This document shows, in pieces, positions 52,675-61,838 of a DNA stretch of 64,000 nt. The notes under the pieces are model-generated. The model saw only the letters and a list, made by a program, of their open reading frames with translations, was not told the origin of the DNA and ran no database searches. How positions within the stretch are numbered: position 1 is the first letter of the stretch; every line of letters begins with the position of its first letter. The stretch comes from Nocardia blacklockiae (GTDB taxonomy: Bacteria; Actinomycetota; Actinomycetes; Mycobacteriales; Mycobacteriaceae), in NCBI RefSeq assembly GCF_015477355.1, contig NZ_JADLRJ010000020.1:1-64000 (forward strand). The letters run 5' to 3'. A program made the translations under genes and the position numbers.

Positions 52675-54084
52675 TCAGATCCCCAGCACGACCTTGGCGG
52701 TGGTGAAGTAGATGACGAGCCCCGTGGCGTCGACCAACGTCGTCACCATGGGCGCGGAGATCACTGCGGGATCGATGCGGAGTTTCTTGGCGAGCAGGGG
52801 CATGGTGCCGCCGATGGTCGCGGCCCAGCCGCAGATGATGATCAGCGTGATGCCCACGACCACGGCGATGTCGGCGCTGACGAAGATGCCGCCGATCACC
52901 ATGCCGACCGCGGCCAGCATCGCGCCCAGCACCAGGCCGACGCGGCATTCGCGCCAGATCACGCGCAGCAGGTCGGAGACGCGGACCTCGCCGACGGCCA
53001 GCGCGCGGACGCAGGAGGTGGCCGCCTGCGCTCCGGCGTTGCCGCCAGCCCCGATGAGCAGCGGGATGAACAGCGCCAGATGCGCGGCCTGGGCCAGCGT
53101 GGCCTCGAAGGCGTCGGTGACCGAGACCGTCAGCGTCGCCGCCACCAGCAGCAACAGCAACCACATCGCCCGGTAGCGAGCGAGCTGGAACACCCCGGCC
53201 GCCATGTAGTGGCCGGCCCACGGCGCGGCGCCGGCCTGGCGGGCCACGTCCTCGCTGTCCGCGGCCTCGATGACCTCGACGGCGTCGTCGATGGTCAGCA
53301 GCCCGACCAGACGGTCCTCGCTGTCGACCACCGGCAGGTTGATCAGGTTGGTCTCGCGCATCAGCCGCGCGGCCTTCTCCGCCGCATCGGTGGCGCGCGC
53401 GAACACCGGCTCGGTGACCACCAGATCCGACACCATCGCCTCGGGCGCGCTGAGCACCAGCTCGCGCAGCTCGACGATGCCGATCAGCCGCCGCCCCAGG
53501 TCCACCACGGGCAGCGTGTACACCGTCTCCGCGCCGAGACCCTTGACGCGCACCATCTGCAAGGCCTGGGCGACGGTCAATTGCCTTGGGAGCGCGACGA
53601 CTTCGGGCGTCATGTACCGGCCGACGGACCCCTCGGCGTAGCCGAGCAGCGCGGCGGTCATGCGGCGCTCGTTCGGGCTCAGCCCGGCCAGCACCTTCTT
53701 GGCGACCTTGGCCGGGGCCTCCCGCAGCATGCGGGCGCGGTCGTCGGGATCCATCTCCTCGACGAGTTCGCGGAACGCCTGACCGCGCAGTCCCGAGAGG
53801 ATCTGCTGCTGGTCCACCGGCTCGAGTTCCTCGAACACGGCCAGCGCGCGGTCCTTGTCGAGCAGCCGGAAGGCGACGCCGGCCGGCACCGCGTCCATGC
53901 GAGCCAGCTGGTCGGCGATCAGGTGCGGCGGATGGTCGTCCAGCCAGGCGAGCGTGGCCTCGACGCGGCCGCAGTCGACGACGTCCTGCAGGGACTCGTG
54001 ACGCGGGCAGTCGGGCTGTGCGTTTTCGATGGGGTCGGCTGCGGGCAGCGCGGGAGCAGCGACGGACAGATCGGTCGGCGACAT
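52675..54084 (-). CDS. mgtE: Magnesium transporter MgtE
   Basis: The 469-residue protein has the MgtE plan: N domain (about 30-150; LADQLARMDAV-type helical repeats, FEELEPVDQQQILSGL), two CBS domains (about 155-285; YMTPEVVALP, VTEPVFARATDAAEKAARLM) and a five-helix pore domain with FIPLLIGAGGNAGAQAATS, the conserved selectivity segment. It is a Mg2+-gated channel in the cell membrane. The ATG at 54084 has GAGG 7 bases upstream. A candidate leader peptide ORF lies 99 bases further upstream. Confidence 0.95.
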   Translation of the reverse strand: MSPTDLSVAAPALPAADPIENAQPDCPRHESLQDVVDCGRVEATLAWLDDHPPHLIADQLARMDAVPAGVAFRLLDKDRALAVFEELEPVDQQQILSGLRGQAFRELVEEMDPDDRARMLREAPAKVAKKVLAGLSPNERRMTAALLGYAEGSVGRYMTPEVVALPRQLTVAQALQMVRVKGLGAETVYTLPVVDLGRRLIGIVELRELVLSAPEAMVSDLVVTEPVFARATDAAEKAARLMRETNLINLPVVDSEDRLVGLLTIDDAVEVIEAADSEDVARQAGAAPWAGHYMAAGVFQLARYRAMWLLLLLVAATLTVSVTDAFEATLAQAAHLALFIPLLIGAGGNAGAQAATSCVRALAVGEVRVSDLLRVIWRECRVGLVLGAMLAAVGMVIGGIFVSADIAVVVGITLIIICGWAATIGGTMPLLAKKLRIDPAVISAPMVTTLVDATGLVIYFTTAKVVLGI

Positions 54085-54554
54085 GGCAGAACCTCGGCAC
54101 AACGGCATGCAGCACTACGGCATGGAGCGGAAAGGGAGAGACACCGGATCACACCGCGGGGCGCCACCCCGATCGCCGTCGAATTACCGGCAGAACACGG
54201 GAGCGACGCCGCGCGGCCTTCGACTGGGAGGCTCGCTACGCATAGCAACCCACCTCCTCGATCGTTTCCGCTGTCGTCGTCATGTGCGCCGTCCGCCCTC
54301 AGACGAACGCAGCCACCGGCCGATTCGCCGATGACGCAGAGCATTCGAGAGCAGGATACCCGGCCGCCGGGGATGACGCGCCATCAGGTGGTGAACATCC
54401 CGGCGGGTCGCGATAATTCCCCAGCACCGGCCGGGCGAACCCGCGCCCTCGGCCTCGCCCCGCGCGGTGGCGGCGGCGGGTGCCCGCCGGTAGTCTCCGG
54501 AGGTCACGAAACCGGTTGTCGCGGTAGGCAACACGAACCGATCCGGGGGGACGC
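54085..54554. other. Long leader/divergent region upstream of mgtE
   Basis: This 470-base gap lies between mgtE and the divergent receiver-domain gene. The part near mgtE carries the 19-codon leader ORF (54184-54243). I looked for M-box (ykoK) riboswitch sequence and did not recognise it, though I cannot fold the RNA here. The remainder should contain both promoters. No other ORF is supported. Confidence 0.4.
54184..54243 (-). CDS. Candidate leader peptide of mgtE, 19 residues
   Basis: An ATG at 54243 follows a strong GAGGAGG at 9-base spacing and opens a 19-codon frame reading MRSEPPSRRPRGVAPVFCR. It has three early acidic/Pro codons (EPP), two more Pro codons and a Cys near its end. The GCTATGCGTAGC dyad covers its start codon, so the RNA could hide or expose the start. 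Leader ORFs with acidic/Pro codons control Mg2+ transporter genes in enterobacteria by ribosome destabilisation at low Mg2+. A Cys-responsive attenuator is the alternative. Confidence 0.45.
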   Translation of the reverse strand: MRSEPPSRRPRGVAPVFCR

Positions 54555-55937
54555 GTGCACGAAATCCTCGACTCCGTGGCCGCACTACTGTGGCCGGCGT
54601 TGTTCCTGGTGGCGCTGCTGATGTTCCGCGGCCCGGTCGGGCGGGTGATCCGCTCGGCGGAACGACGCGAGTTCACGCTCAACGTCGGCGGCCAGGAGAT
54701 CAGCATGAAGCAGCTCAGCGAGCAGCAGGACGACATGATCGCCGACCTGCAAGCCCAGCTGAGCCGGCTGACCAAGGAGATGGAGGGCATGCGCGCGGGG
54801 CCCGCCGCGTCCTACACCTGGACACCCCCGCCCGGCGCGTGGTCGCCTCCGGCCGGGTCGTTCATTCCGTCGGCCGGCTCGGGCAGCTACGCGATACCGG
54901 GCGGCGGCTCCTCGGGTGGACAGTTCGATCTCGCGCCGAACCCGTACGGCTATCAGCAGCAGGGCTACCAGCAGCCGATCGATACCGCGCCGTGGCTGAC
55001 GCCCAGTGGAGTCGCCGGTGTGCCGACCGACCAGGACGGCTCGTCGCCGGTGGAGCGGGAGGTCGGCGCCGGGGCCGTGGATGAACCGGTTCGCGAGCAG
55101 TCTGTCGGGTCGTCGGGGTCCATCGGGTGGTCGGGTCCTGGCTCGTCGGAGACCGCCGATTCCTCCGGGACCGCCGACTCGCCCAGGACCACCGAGTCGT
55201 CCGGGACCACCGACTCGCCCAGGACCACCGGCTCGCCCGGGACCGCCGAGCCATCCGGAGCCGCCGACTCTTCTGAGTCTGCGGGGTCATCGGAGGCCGC
55301 CGACACTTCCGAAACCACCGATACATCCCGGCCGACCGGCCCCACCTACTCGCGCAGGCGTCGTAAGGGCAAGCCCGCAGGGCCCCGGGGCCGTTCCGAC
55401 ACCGAGTCCGATCCGCAGCACGACACCGAATCCTGGTGGGTCGAACCACCGTCGCCCGCGGAACCGCCCTCCGGTCGCCCCGCGGGCCGCCCGGGCGGAA
55501 CCCCCTCGTGGCAGCCGTCCCCCGCCGCCGGGACGACCCTGAACGAGCGCACCGCAGCCGCCGTGCTGTGGGTCGACGACCGACCGGAGAACAACGCCCT
55601 CATCGTCGATCGCTTGAAGCGCAACGGAATTCGCGTCGACATCGTCCGGACCACCGACGAAGCCCTCACCCTGCTAGACAAGCGCCGCGCCTACGGAGCG
55701 ATCGTCTCGGACTGGGGCCGCACCGAACACAACACCCGAGTCTCCGACGCGGGCCTACGCCTCATCACAGCCGTACGAGAGCGCGGCATAACCACCCCCC
55801 TCATCATCTACAGCAGCGCCCTCGGCCCCGCGGACATCGGCCGCGACTTCCTCCTGCAGTCCGGCGCCACCGCGGCCACCGGATCCACCACCCGTCTCAT
55901 GGGCGAATTGACCACCCTCGGCCTGCTCCCCGCCTGA
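54555..55937 (+). CDS. Membrane-anchored protein with C-terminal receiver domain
   Basis: The 460-residue protein has a membrane helix (about 8-24), a coiled coil (about 45-75; LSEQQDDMIADLQAQLSRL), a Pro/Gln/Gly-rich section, a Ser/Thr/Ala-rich section of 5-residue repeats (about 198-260), a basic patch (SRRRRKGK) and a receiver-like domain (about 335-460). The receiver has VLWVDD (Asp341, Asp342) and IVSDW with Asp386 as candidate phospho-acceptor, but the usual late Lys-Pro is not seen. No output domain follows. The start is GTG at 54555 after a G-rich stretch. No kinase gene is adjacent. Confidence 0.75.
   Translation: MHEILDSVAALLWPALFLVALLMFRGPVGRVIRSAERREFTLNVGGQEISMKQLSEQQDDMIADLQAQLSRLTKEMEGMRAGPAASYTWTPPPGAWSPPAGSFIPSAGSGSYAIPGGGSSGGQFDLAPNPYGYQQQGYQQPIDTAPWLTPSGVAGVPTDQDGSSPVEREVGAGAVDEPVREQSVGSSGSIGWSGPGSSETADSSGTADSPRTTESSGTTDSPRTTGSPGTAEPSGAADSSESAGSSEAADTSETTDTSRPTGPTYSRRRRKGKPAGPRGRSDTESDPQHDTESWWVEPPSPAEPPSGRPAGRPGGTPSWQPSPAAGTTLNERTAAAVLWVDDRPENNALIVDRLKRNGIRVDIVRTTDEALTLLDKRRAYGAIVSDWGRTEHNTRVSDAGLRLITAVRERGITTPLIIYSSALGPADIGRDFLLQSGATAATGSTTRLMGELTTLGLLPA
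55146..55335 (+). repeat. 15-base tandem coding repeat in the receiver protein
   Basis: Imperfect tandem units of about 15 bases, each encoding a 5-residue [S/T]-rich motif such as SGTAD, SPRTT or SGTTD, occupy this stretch. Units are related in DNA as well as protein (for example CGGGACCGCCGA and CCAGGACCACCG alternate). Such tracts change length by slippage or recombination and make flexible linkers. Confidence 0.55.
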
Positions 55938-55979
55938 GGCGCCCTCGACGCAGAACGGATTCGGCCTCGTCACTGCGAT

Positions 55980-56420
55980 TCAGCGTGGGCGACGGAACCA
56001 GTCGCCGGACACGCGCATCGACAGCAGCACCACGATCGCGATGGCCGCGGGAATCTCGAGCCACCCTCCGACGAAGGGGCCGTCGGGATTCGACGCTTCC
56101 ATCAGCCCGAGCAGAATCATCCACGCGCCGAACACCATGACGGTCACCCGCGCGCCCCGACCGGCTCGGCCGAAGAACAGGGACCCGATGGCCGCGCCGA
56201 AAATCGGGATCGACATCCCCATATACGTACCGGCGGTGTACGACTCACCGATCGCGATATTCACCACGACCACGGTGAGGGCCAGCGCGCCGAGCACGAG
56301 GGCCAGCACCCGGGCCACCTGTACCTGAGTCGGCATCGCCGTCGGCATGGGACGTACCTGCTCCAGGTGGCTTCCGTAATACGCTGTGCTGTAAGGGTTT
56401 TGCGGTTCGGTGTTGGTCAT
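55980..56420 (-). CDS. Small polytopic membrane protein, 146 residues
   Basis: The product has a polar N-terminus (MTNTEPQNPYSTAYYG) and four predicted membrane helices (about 36-56, 68-85, 92-108, 118-135). It resembles small actinobacterial integral membrane proteins without assigned role. It lies downstream of the flavin monooxygenase gene on the same strand with a convergent receiver-protein gene on the other side. Confidence 0.65.
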   Translation of the reverse strand: MTNTEPQNPYSTAYYGSHLEQVRPMPTAMPTQVQVARVLALVLGALALTVVVVNIAIGESYTAGTYMGMSIPIFGAAIGSLFFGRAGRGARVTVMVFGAWMILLGLMEASNPDGPFVGGWLEIPAAIAIVVLLSMRVSGDWFRRPR

Positions 56421-56452
56421 ACGCCAAGGCTATGCGGCGCGCCCTGTGGAAT

Positions 56453-57658
56453 TCATATGGCGCTCTTAACGCCGGAGTCCGGCACCTCGGCGTAGTCGGG
56501 CAACTCCACGCCGTTGATGGCGCGTCCGACCAGCTCCATGAACCATTCACCGGTGAAGTCCGGGAGCGGCTCGGAATCCGGGCCGGGGATTTCGCGGGTG
56601 CGGGCGTTCAGCCGGCCGATCTCCTGGTTGGCCTCGACGAACGAACGCATCAGCGCTTCGTAGCGAGCGAACGCGACTTCGGGATCCCAACCGGCAGCGG
56701 CCAATTCGCCGGCCAGCACGTAGGCGCCGACCAGTGCCAGCCCGGTGCCCTGACCGGACATAGGCGACGAGCTGAACGCCGCGTCACCGAGCAGCACCAC
56801 TCGTCCGTTCGACCAGCGGTCCATCACCACCTGGGCGACCTGGTCGAGGTAGAAGTCCGGGGTGTCGTCCAGGTGCGCGAGGATGTCCGGGGTCTTCCAG
56901 CCCAGACCCGCCATCCGCTCGCGCAGCAGCGCCTTCTGGGCCGGGATGTCCCGGTAGTCGACGTCGAAATCGGCTGCGGCGAAATAGAACATGGCCATCG
57001 CGCGGGTGGCGTCCTGGATGGGGCGCAGGAGGGCCGAGCGGCCGGACTCCTGATCCTGGTACTCGAACAGCCAGCGGTCCAGCCCGAATTCGTTGGGCAC
57101 ACTGTAGAAAGCGAGCACCTGGCCCAGGTGGCGGAGGTACTGCTCGTGCGGCCCGAAGACCATCGCGCGCAGCGCCGAGTGCAGCCCGTCGGCCCCGACC
57201 ACCAGGTCGAAGCGCCGGCGGTCGCCGCCCGCGAAGACCACGTCGACGCCGTCCGCGTCCTGGGTGAGTTCGGCGATCCGGTCGCCGAAGAGGTATTCGA
57301 CGTCGTCGCGGGTGTCGTCGTAGAGCACCTGCGCCAGATCTCCGCGCAGGATCTCGATGTCCGCGATGAAGCCGTCACCACCGTCGTCCTCGGCGCTGAA
57401 GGTTTGCAGCACTTGGCCTTCCGCGTCCACGCTGTACGCGCCGGCGGTGTCGGTGCACGCCGCGCGCACCGTCGCGTCCAGCCCCATCCGCCGGATCACG
57501 TCCTTGGCGATCCCGCGCGCGTCCACCGCCTGCCCGCCGGGCCGCAGCTCCGGCGACCGCTCCACCACGGTCACCTCGGCCCCGCGCCGATGCAGCCAAT
57601 GGGCCAGCGCGGGCCCCGCGATACTCGCTCCCGCCACCAACACCTTGATACCGCTCAC
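56453..57658 (-). CDS. FAD-dependent aromatic-type monooxygenase (PHBH fold)
   Basis: The 401-residue protein belongs to the group A flavin monooxygenases. Seen: VLVAGASIAGPALAHWLHRRG (FAD ADP-site), the DG motif VVGADGLHSALR and the GD motif VVLLGDAAFSSSPMSGQGTGLA. It hydroxylates an aromatic, polyketide or antibiotic (Tet(X)-like) substrate with NAD(P)H and O2. GGAGG lies 6 bases before the GTG at 57658, which decides the start. It is divergent from the AhpD-like gene (214-base gap). Confidence 0.92.
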   Translation of the reverse strand: MSGIKVLVAGASIAGPALAHWLHRRGAEVTVVERSPELRPGGQAVDARGIAKDVIRRMGLDATVRAACTDTAGAYSVDAEGQVLQTFSAEDDGGDGFIADIEILRGDLAQVLYDDTRDDVEYLFGDRIAELTQDADGVDVVFAGGDRRRFDLVVGADGLHSALRAMVFGPHEQYLRHLGQVLAFYSVPNEFGLDRWLFEYQDQESGRSALLRPIQDATRAMAMFYFAAADFDVDYRDIPAQKALLRERMAGLGWKTPDILAHLDDTPDFYLDQVAQVVMDRWSNGRVVLLGDAAFSSSPMSGQGTGLALVGAYVLAGELAAAGWDPEVAFARYEALMRSFVEANQEIGRLNARTREIPGPDSEPLPDFTGEWFMELVGRAINGVELPDYAEVPDSGVKSAI

Positions 57659-57872
57659 TGCGTGCCTCCGTAGATCTCGTCCCGCGCCGGAACGGTACCG
57701 GCGCGGGTCCACCGATGTCGGTGTGTTCAGAGGTGTGGACGGCGGGGCCCGCCGAAAGTCATCGGTGCGGTTCGGATCGCGAAACGGTACTTGCGGCATC
57801 GACCTGCGCACCTCACATCCGGCAGGGCTGCGTCGTCGGAAAGGTATCCACTCGCATCAGTCAGGAGTCGTC

Positions 57873-58346
57873 ATGGAAGCTCGCATGGATCTGTTCAGCA
57901 ACCCCGTCGCGGCCAAGTCGCTGAAGTACCTGGTGTCAGCGGGAAAGGCGCTCGGGGAGACGACTTTGCCCCGCAAGACCCAGGAACTGGTCCGCTTGCG
58001 CGGCGGCCAGATCAACGGCTGCGGCGCCTGCGTCGACATCCACACCAAGGAGGCCGCCGCCGACGGCGAAACCGCGGTACGCCTGCACCTCGTCGCGGTA
58101 TGGCGCGAGGCCACAGTCTTCACTCCCGCCGAACGCGCCGCCCTCGCCTTGGCCGAAGAAGGCACCCGCCTCGCGGACAACACCGGAGTCTCCGACGAGG
58201 TCTGGGCAAACGCCACCAAACACTACGACGAAGCCCAACTCGGAGCCCTGGTAGCACTCATCGCCAACATCAACGCCTTCAACCGCCTCAACGTCATCAC
58301 CCGCCAGCCCGGCGGCGAGTACCGAGCAGGCCAGTACGTCGTCTAA
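57873..58346 (+). CDS. AhpD-like carboxymuconolactone decarboxylase family protein
   Basis: The 157-residue protein has the AhpD active-site motif: Cys50-Gly-Ala-Cys53 with His57 (NGCGACVDIHTKEA) and the ELVRLRGGQIN lead-in. It should be a small peroxidase/disulphide protein that detoxifies peroxides. GGAG lies 5-6 bases before the ATG at 57873. It is divergent from the flavin monooxygenase, a pairing that makes sense if the monooxygenase releases peroxide. Confidence 0.9.
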   Translation: MEARMDLFSNPVAAKSLKYLVSAGKALGETTLPRKTQELVRLRGGQINGCGACVDIHTKEAAADGETAVRLHLVAVWREATVFTPAERAALALAEEGTRLADNTGVSDEVWANATKHYDEAQLGALVALIANINAFNRLNVITRQPGGEYRAGQYVV

Positions 58347-58394
58347 CCAGCACACGCACACAGCCGAGTGCCCTTGCCTGGCAGGTGCGGACAT

Positions 58395-58988
58395 TCAGTT
58401 CTTGGTGAACAAGCGGGCGCGGGCGGACGTCAGCGCTACTGCTGCGGCCGCGTCGGCGGTGCTGTCGTCGACCGGCTCGCCGGTGATCAGGACACGGAAA
58501 TAGATCGGCGCTACCAGGGTTTTCACCATCTCGGCAGGGTCCGTGCCGTCAGGAATCTCTCCGCGTGCGATTGCGCGAGTCACCACCGGCAGTGTTTGCC
58601 GGATCCGGTTGCGGAAGACGTGTCGAGCCGACAGTGGTGGTGCCGGTAGGCCCGCGGCGGTGGAAACCATCACTGCCAGCACCGCCCGGCCGGAGGCGCT
58701 GTTGGCCCATGCGACGAGGCTGCGGGCGAGTGCGCGCAAGTCTTCGTCGACCGAACCGGTGTCGGGAATGGGGATTTCGGTGGTGAGGCTCTCGGTCAGT
58801 GCCTCGGCGATCAGGGTCTCGCGATCGGGCCATCGACGGTAGACGGTGGTTTTGTGCACTCCGGCGCGCTGGGCGGCGTTGTCGATCGTGAATGCGGCGT
58901 AGCCCCGTTCGCTCAACTCATCGATGGTGGCCGCGAGCACGGCGGCGCGAACCTTGGGTCCACGACCCGGGGGCGCGGTGGGACTCAT
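58395..58988 (-). CDS. TetR-family repressor
   Basis: The 197-residue protein has the TetR helix-turn-helix (LAATIDELSERGYAAFTIDNAAQRAGVHKTTVYRRWPDRETLI) and a helical ligand domain of the TetR_C type. The ATG at 58988 precedes the conserved part. It is divergent from a DUF1772 gene across 83 bases that hold two matching palindromes, so it represses both itself and that gene. The inducer is unknown, perhaps a polyketide-like or aromatic compound. Confidence 0.92.
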   Translation of the reverse strand: MSPTAPPGRGPKVRAAVLAATIDELSERGYAAFTIDNAAQRAGVHKTTVYRRWPDRETLIAEALTESLTTEIPIPDTGSVDEDLRALARSLVAWANSASGRAVLAVMVSTAAGLPAPPLSARHVFRNRIRQTLPVVTRAIARGEIPDGTDPAEMVKTLVAPIYFRVLITGEPVDDSTADAAAAVALTSARARLFTKN

Positions 58989-58989
58989 T

Positions 58990-59004
58990 GCAACTCCTAG
59001 TTGC
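58990..59004. promoter_or_regulatory. TetR operator 1
   Basis: GCAACT-CCT-AGTTGC is a perfect 6-base dyad with a 3-base spacer, immediately before the TetR gene start. It has the same core as the larger palindrome at 59035-59057. Confidence 0.7.
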
Positions 59005-59034
59005 GATATCTGCGGCGTGCGGGCATGCTGACAA

Positions 59035-59057
59035 TATCGCAACTCGGAGTTGCGATA
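59035..59057. promoter_or_regulatory. TetR operator 2
   Basis: TATCGCAACT (59035-59044) and AGTTGCGATA (59048-59057) are perfect 10-base arms around CGG. It lies 14 bases before the start of the DUF1772 gene, 49 bases centre-to-centre from operator 1. The shared CAACT-N3-AGTTG core makes both sites likely targets of the adjacent TetR protein. Confidence 0.8.
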
Positions 59058-59071
59058 GGAGTGGAGTGCCG

Positions 59072-59584
59072 ATGCTGTCGAAATCTGTTCGGGGAGGCGC
59101 GTTGTTGTTCCCGGGTTTGCTCGCCGGCGCGTTCGGATACGGCGCGGTGAACGTGCTGTACGCGTTTCGTGAAGTGCCCCTTGATGTCCGGTTCACCTTC
59201 CACACCGCGCTGATGCGGGTCAACGGACCCGTCATGCAGTCGCTGATGGGTCTGGCGGTACTGAGCACCCTGCTGCTCGCGGTGCGATCGACGCATCGGC
59301 ACCGCTGGATCGCCGCGAGCGCCTCGGGTCTGGTCGTCGCCTCGTTCGTGGTGACCCGATGGGGGAATGTGCCGATAAATCAGCAGATCAAAAGCTGGCG
59401 GGTCGGCGCGTTACCCGCTGATTACACCGACATCCTGCACCGCTGGGAATTGTTCCACTTCACCCGAACAGGTTGTGCCCTGGTCGCTTTCGTTCTGGTG
59501 ATCATTACCGTGATGAACTCCGTCACCGCCGACGACCGTCGCGCCGGTGCCCGCATCCACCCTTCCCCGGCACCGGAGCATTGA
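59072..59584 (+). CDS. DUF1772 (anthrone-oxygenase-like) membrane protein
   Basis: The 170-residue protein has four membrane helices and the DUF1772 pattern: FPGLLAGAFGYGAVNVLYAF, VNGPVMQSLMG, RWGNVPINQQIKSW, DILHRWELFHFTRTG. Fungal and actinobacterial relatives include cofactor-free anthrone oxygenases, although most bacterial members are untested. GGAG lies 7 bases before the ATG at 59072. It is under probable control of the divergent TetR protein. Confidence 0.85.
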   Translation: MLSKSVRGGALLFPGLLAGAFGYGAVNVLYAFREVPLDVRFTFHTALMRVNGPVMQSLMGLAVLSTLLLAVRSTHRHRWIAASASGLVVASFVVTRWGNVPINQQIKSWRVGALPADYTDILHRWELFHFTRTGCALVAFVLVIITVMNSVTADDRRAGARIHPSPAPEH

Positions 59585-59654
59585 CGATTCGCCGTGGAGC
59601 GAAGACGCGAGAAGCGGACGAGAATCCTCGCCCGCTTCCCACAACCTGACCGCC

Positions 59655-61838
59655 CTACAGCATGCAGCTCACGCAACCCTCTACTTCCGTGCCCTCCAAA
59701 GCCATTTGGCGGATGCGGATGTAGTAGAGGGTTTTGATGCCCTTGCGCCAGGCGTAGATCTGGGCTCGGTTGACGTCTCGGGTGGTGGCGGTGTCCTTGA
59801 AGAACAGGGTCAAGGAGAGGCCCTGGTCTACGTGTTGGGTGGCGGCTGCGTAGGTGTCGATGATTTTTTCGTAGCCGATTTCGTAGGCGTCCTCGAAGTA
59901 GTCGAGGTTGTCGTTGTCGAGGTAGGGGGCCGGGTAGTAGACGCGGCCGATCTTGCCTTCCTTGCGGATCTCGATCTTCGACGCCACGGGGTGGATCGAA
60001 CTGGTGGAGTGGTTGATGTAGGAGATCGAACCGGTGGGGGGGACGGCCTGCAGGTTCTGGTTGTAGAGGCCGTGGGCCATGACCGAGGCCTTCAGTTCGC
60101 GCCAGTCGTCCTGGGTCGGGATGTGCACGCCGGCGTCGGCGAAGATCTGGCGCACCCGCTCGGTGGCCGGCTCCCAGGCCTGCTCGGTGTACTTGTCGAA
60201 GTATTCGCCGCTGGCGTACTTGGATTCGGCGAAGCCGCCGAAGGACTGGCCGCGCTCGATGGCCAGCTTGTTCGACGCCCGGATCGCGTGGAAGGCGACG
60301 GTGTAGAAGTAGATGTTGGTGAAATCCACACCCTCCTCGGACCCGTAGTGGACCCGCTCCCGGGCCAGGTATCCGTGCAGGTTCATCTGCCCGAGGCCGA
60401 TGGCGTGCGATTGGTTGTTGCCCTGCTCGATCGAGGGCACCGAATAGATGTGGGTCTGATCCGAGACCGCGGTCAGCGCGCGGATCGCCGTTTCCACCGT
60501 CTTGCCGAAATCGGGCGAGTCCATCGTCTTGGCGATGTTCAGCGACCCCAGATTGCACGAGATGTCCTTGCCCACCACGGCATAGGACAGGTCGTCGTTG
60601 AACACCGACGGCGTGGAGACCTGCAGGATCTCCGAGCACAGGTTGGAGTGGGTGATCTTGCCGGCGATCGGGTTCGCCCGGTTCACCGTGTCCTCGTACA
60701 TGATGTACGGGTAGCCGGACTCGAACTGCAGCTCGGCAATGGTCTGGAAGAACTCGCGCGCGTTGATCTTCGTCTTGCGGATGCGCTTGTCGTCGACCAT
60801 CTCGTGGTACTTCTCGGTCACGTTGATGTCGGCGAACGGCACACCGTAGATGCGCTCGACGTCGTAGGGCGAGAACAGGTACATGTCCTCGTTCTTCTTC
60901 GCCAGCTCGAAGGTGATGTCGGGAATCACCACACCCAGCGACAGCGTCTTGATGCGAATCTTCTCGTCCGCGTTCTCGCGCTTGGTGTCGAGGAAACGGT
61001 AGATGTCCGGGTGGTGCGCATGCAGGTACACCGCGCCCGCGCCCTGCCGCGCGCCGAGCTGGTTGGCGTAGGAGAACGAATCCTCCAGCAGCTTCATGAT
61101 CGGGATGACGCCCGAGGACTGGTTCTCGATCTTCTTGATCGGCGCGCCGTGCTCGCGAATATTGCTGAGCAGCAATGCCACTCCGCCGCCGCGCTTGGAC
61201 AGCTGCAGCGCCGAATTGATGGAGCGCCCGATGGACTCCATGTTGTCCTCGATGCGAAGCAGGAAACACGAAACCGGCTCGCCGCGCTGCTTCTTGCCCG
61301 AGTTCAGGAAGGTCGGGGTGGCGGGCTGGAAACGGCCGTCGATGATCTCCTCGACCAGCTCGGACGCCAGGGTCTCGTCGCCGGCGGCCAGCGTGAGCGC
61401 GACCATGCAGACCCGGTCCTCGAAACGCTCCAGATAGCGCTTGCCGTCGAAGGTCTTGAGTGTGTACGAGGTGTAGTACTTGAACGCGCCGAGGAAGGTC
61501 GGGAACCGGAACTTCTTGGCGTAGGCCTGCTGGAACAGCTTCTTCACGAACGCCCGGCTGTACTGCTCGAGCACCTCGGGCTCGTAGTAGTTCTCCTCGA
61601 CGAGGTAGTCGAGCTTCTCGTCCAGGTTGTGGAAGAAGACCGTGTTCTGGTTGACGTGCTGCAGGAAGTACTGATTCGCGGCCTCGCGGTCCTTGTCGAA
61701 CTGGATCTCGCCGTTGGGGCCGTAGAGGTTCAGCATCGCGTTGAGGGCGTGGTAATCCAAGCCCTCGGTCGACGGGTCGCTCGTCACCGGGCGCTCTAGG
61801 CGGGCCGTCTTTCCGGCCGGTGCTGTAGTCGTTGCCAA
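59655..61838 (-). CDS. nrdE: Class Ib ribonucleotide reductase large subunit
   Basis: The 727-residue protein is nearly collinear with M. tuberculosis NrdE. Seen: [25 protein letters not shown]-type core ([20 protein letters not shown]), [57 protein letters not shown], and the C-terminal redox pair GCVSCML. It reduces ribonucleoside diphosphates with electrons from NrdH. I take the TTG at 61838 as start (GGGATT upstream), overlapping nrdI by 43 bases; GTG at 61787 is the alternative. Confidence 0.95.
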   Translation of the reverse strand: MATTTAPAGKTARLERPVTSDPSTEGLDYHALNAMLNLYGPNGEIQFDKDREAANQYFLQHVNQNTVFFHNLDEKLDYLVEENYYEPEVLEQYSRAFVKKLFQQAYAKKFRFPTFLGAFKYYTSYTLKTFDGKRYLERFEDRVCMVALTLAAGDETLASELVEEIIDGRFQPATPTFLNSGKKQRGEPVSCFLLRIEDNMESIGRSINSALQLSKRGGGVALLLSNIREHGAPIKKIENQSSGVIPIMKLLEDSFSYANQLGARQGAGAVYLHAHHPDIYRFLDTKRENADEKIRIKTLSLGVVIPDITFELAKKNEDMYLFSPYDVERIYGVPFADINVTEKYHEMVDDKRIRKTKINAREFFQTIAELQFESGYPYIMYEDTVNRANPIAGKITHSNLCSEILQVSTPSVFNDDLSYAVVGKDISCNLGSLNIAKTMDSPDFGKTVETAIRALTAVSDQTHIYSVPSIEQGNNQSHAIGLGQMNLHGYLARERVHYGSEEGVDFTNIYFYTVAFHAIRASNKLAIERGQSFGGFAESKYASGEYFDKYTEQAWEPATERVRQIFADAGVHIPTQDDWRELKASVMAHGLYNQNLQAVPPTGSISYINHSTSSIHPVASKIEIRKEGKIGRVYYPAPYLDNDNLDYFEDAYEIGYEKIIDTYAAATQHVDQGLSLTLFFKDTATTRDVNRAQIYAWRKGIKTLYYIRIRQMALEGTEVEGCVSCML

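Noticed and set aside
54085-54554. M-box (ykoK) magnesium riboswitch before mgtE
   Set aside because: I did not find the conserved M-box core by eye. A covariance-model scan would be needed to exclude it.
55146-55335. Possible CRISPR array
   Set aside because: Units are about 15 bases, contiguous without spacers, and in frame with a protein. There are no cas genes in the window.
56041-57673. Plus-strand frames opposite the four-helix membrane gene and the flavin monooxygenase
   Set aside because: The minus-strand genes have membrane helices and FAD motifs, respectively. The plus frames have no ribosome binding sites or motifs.
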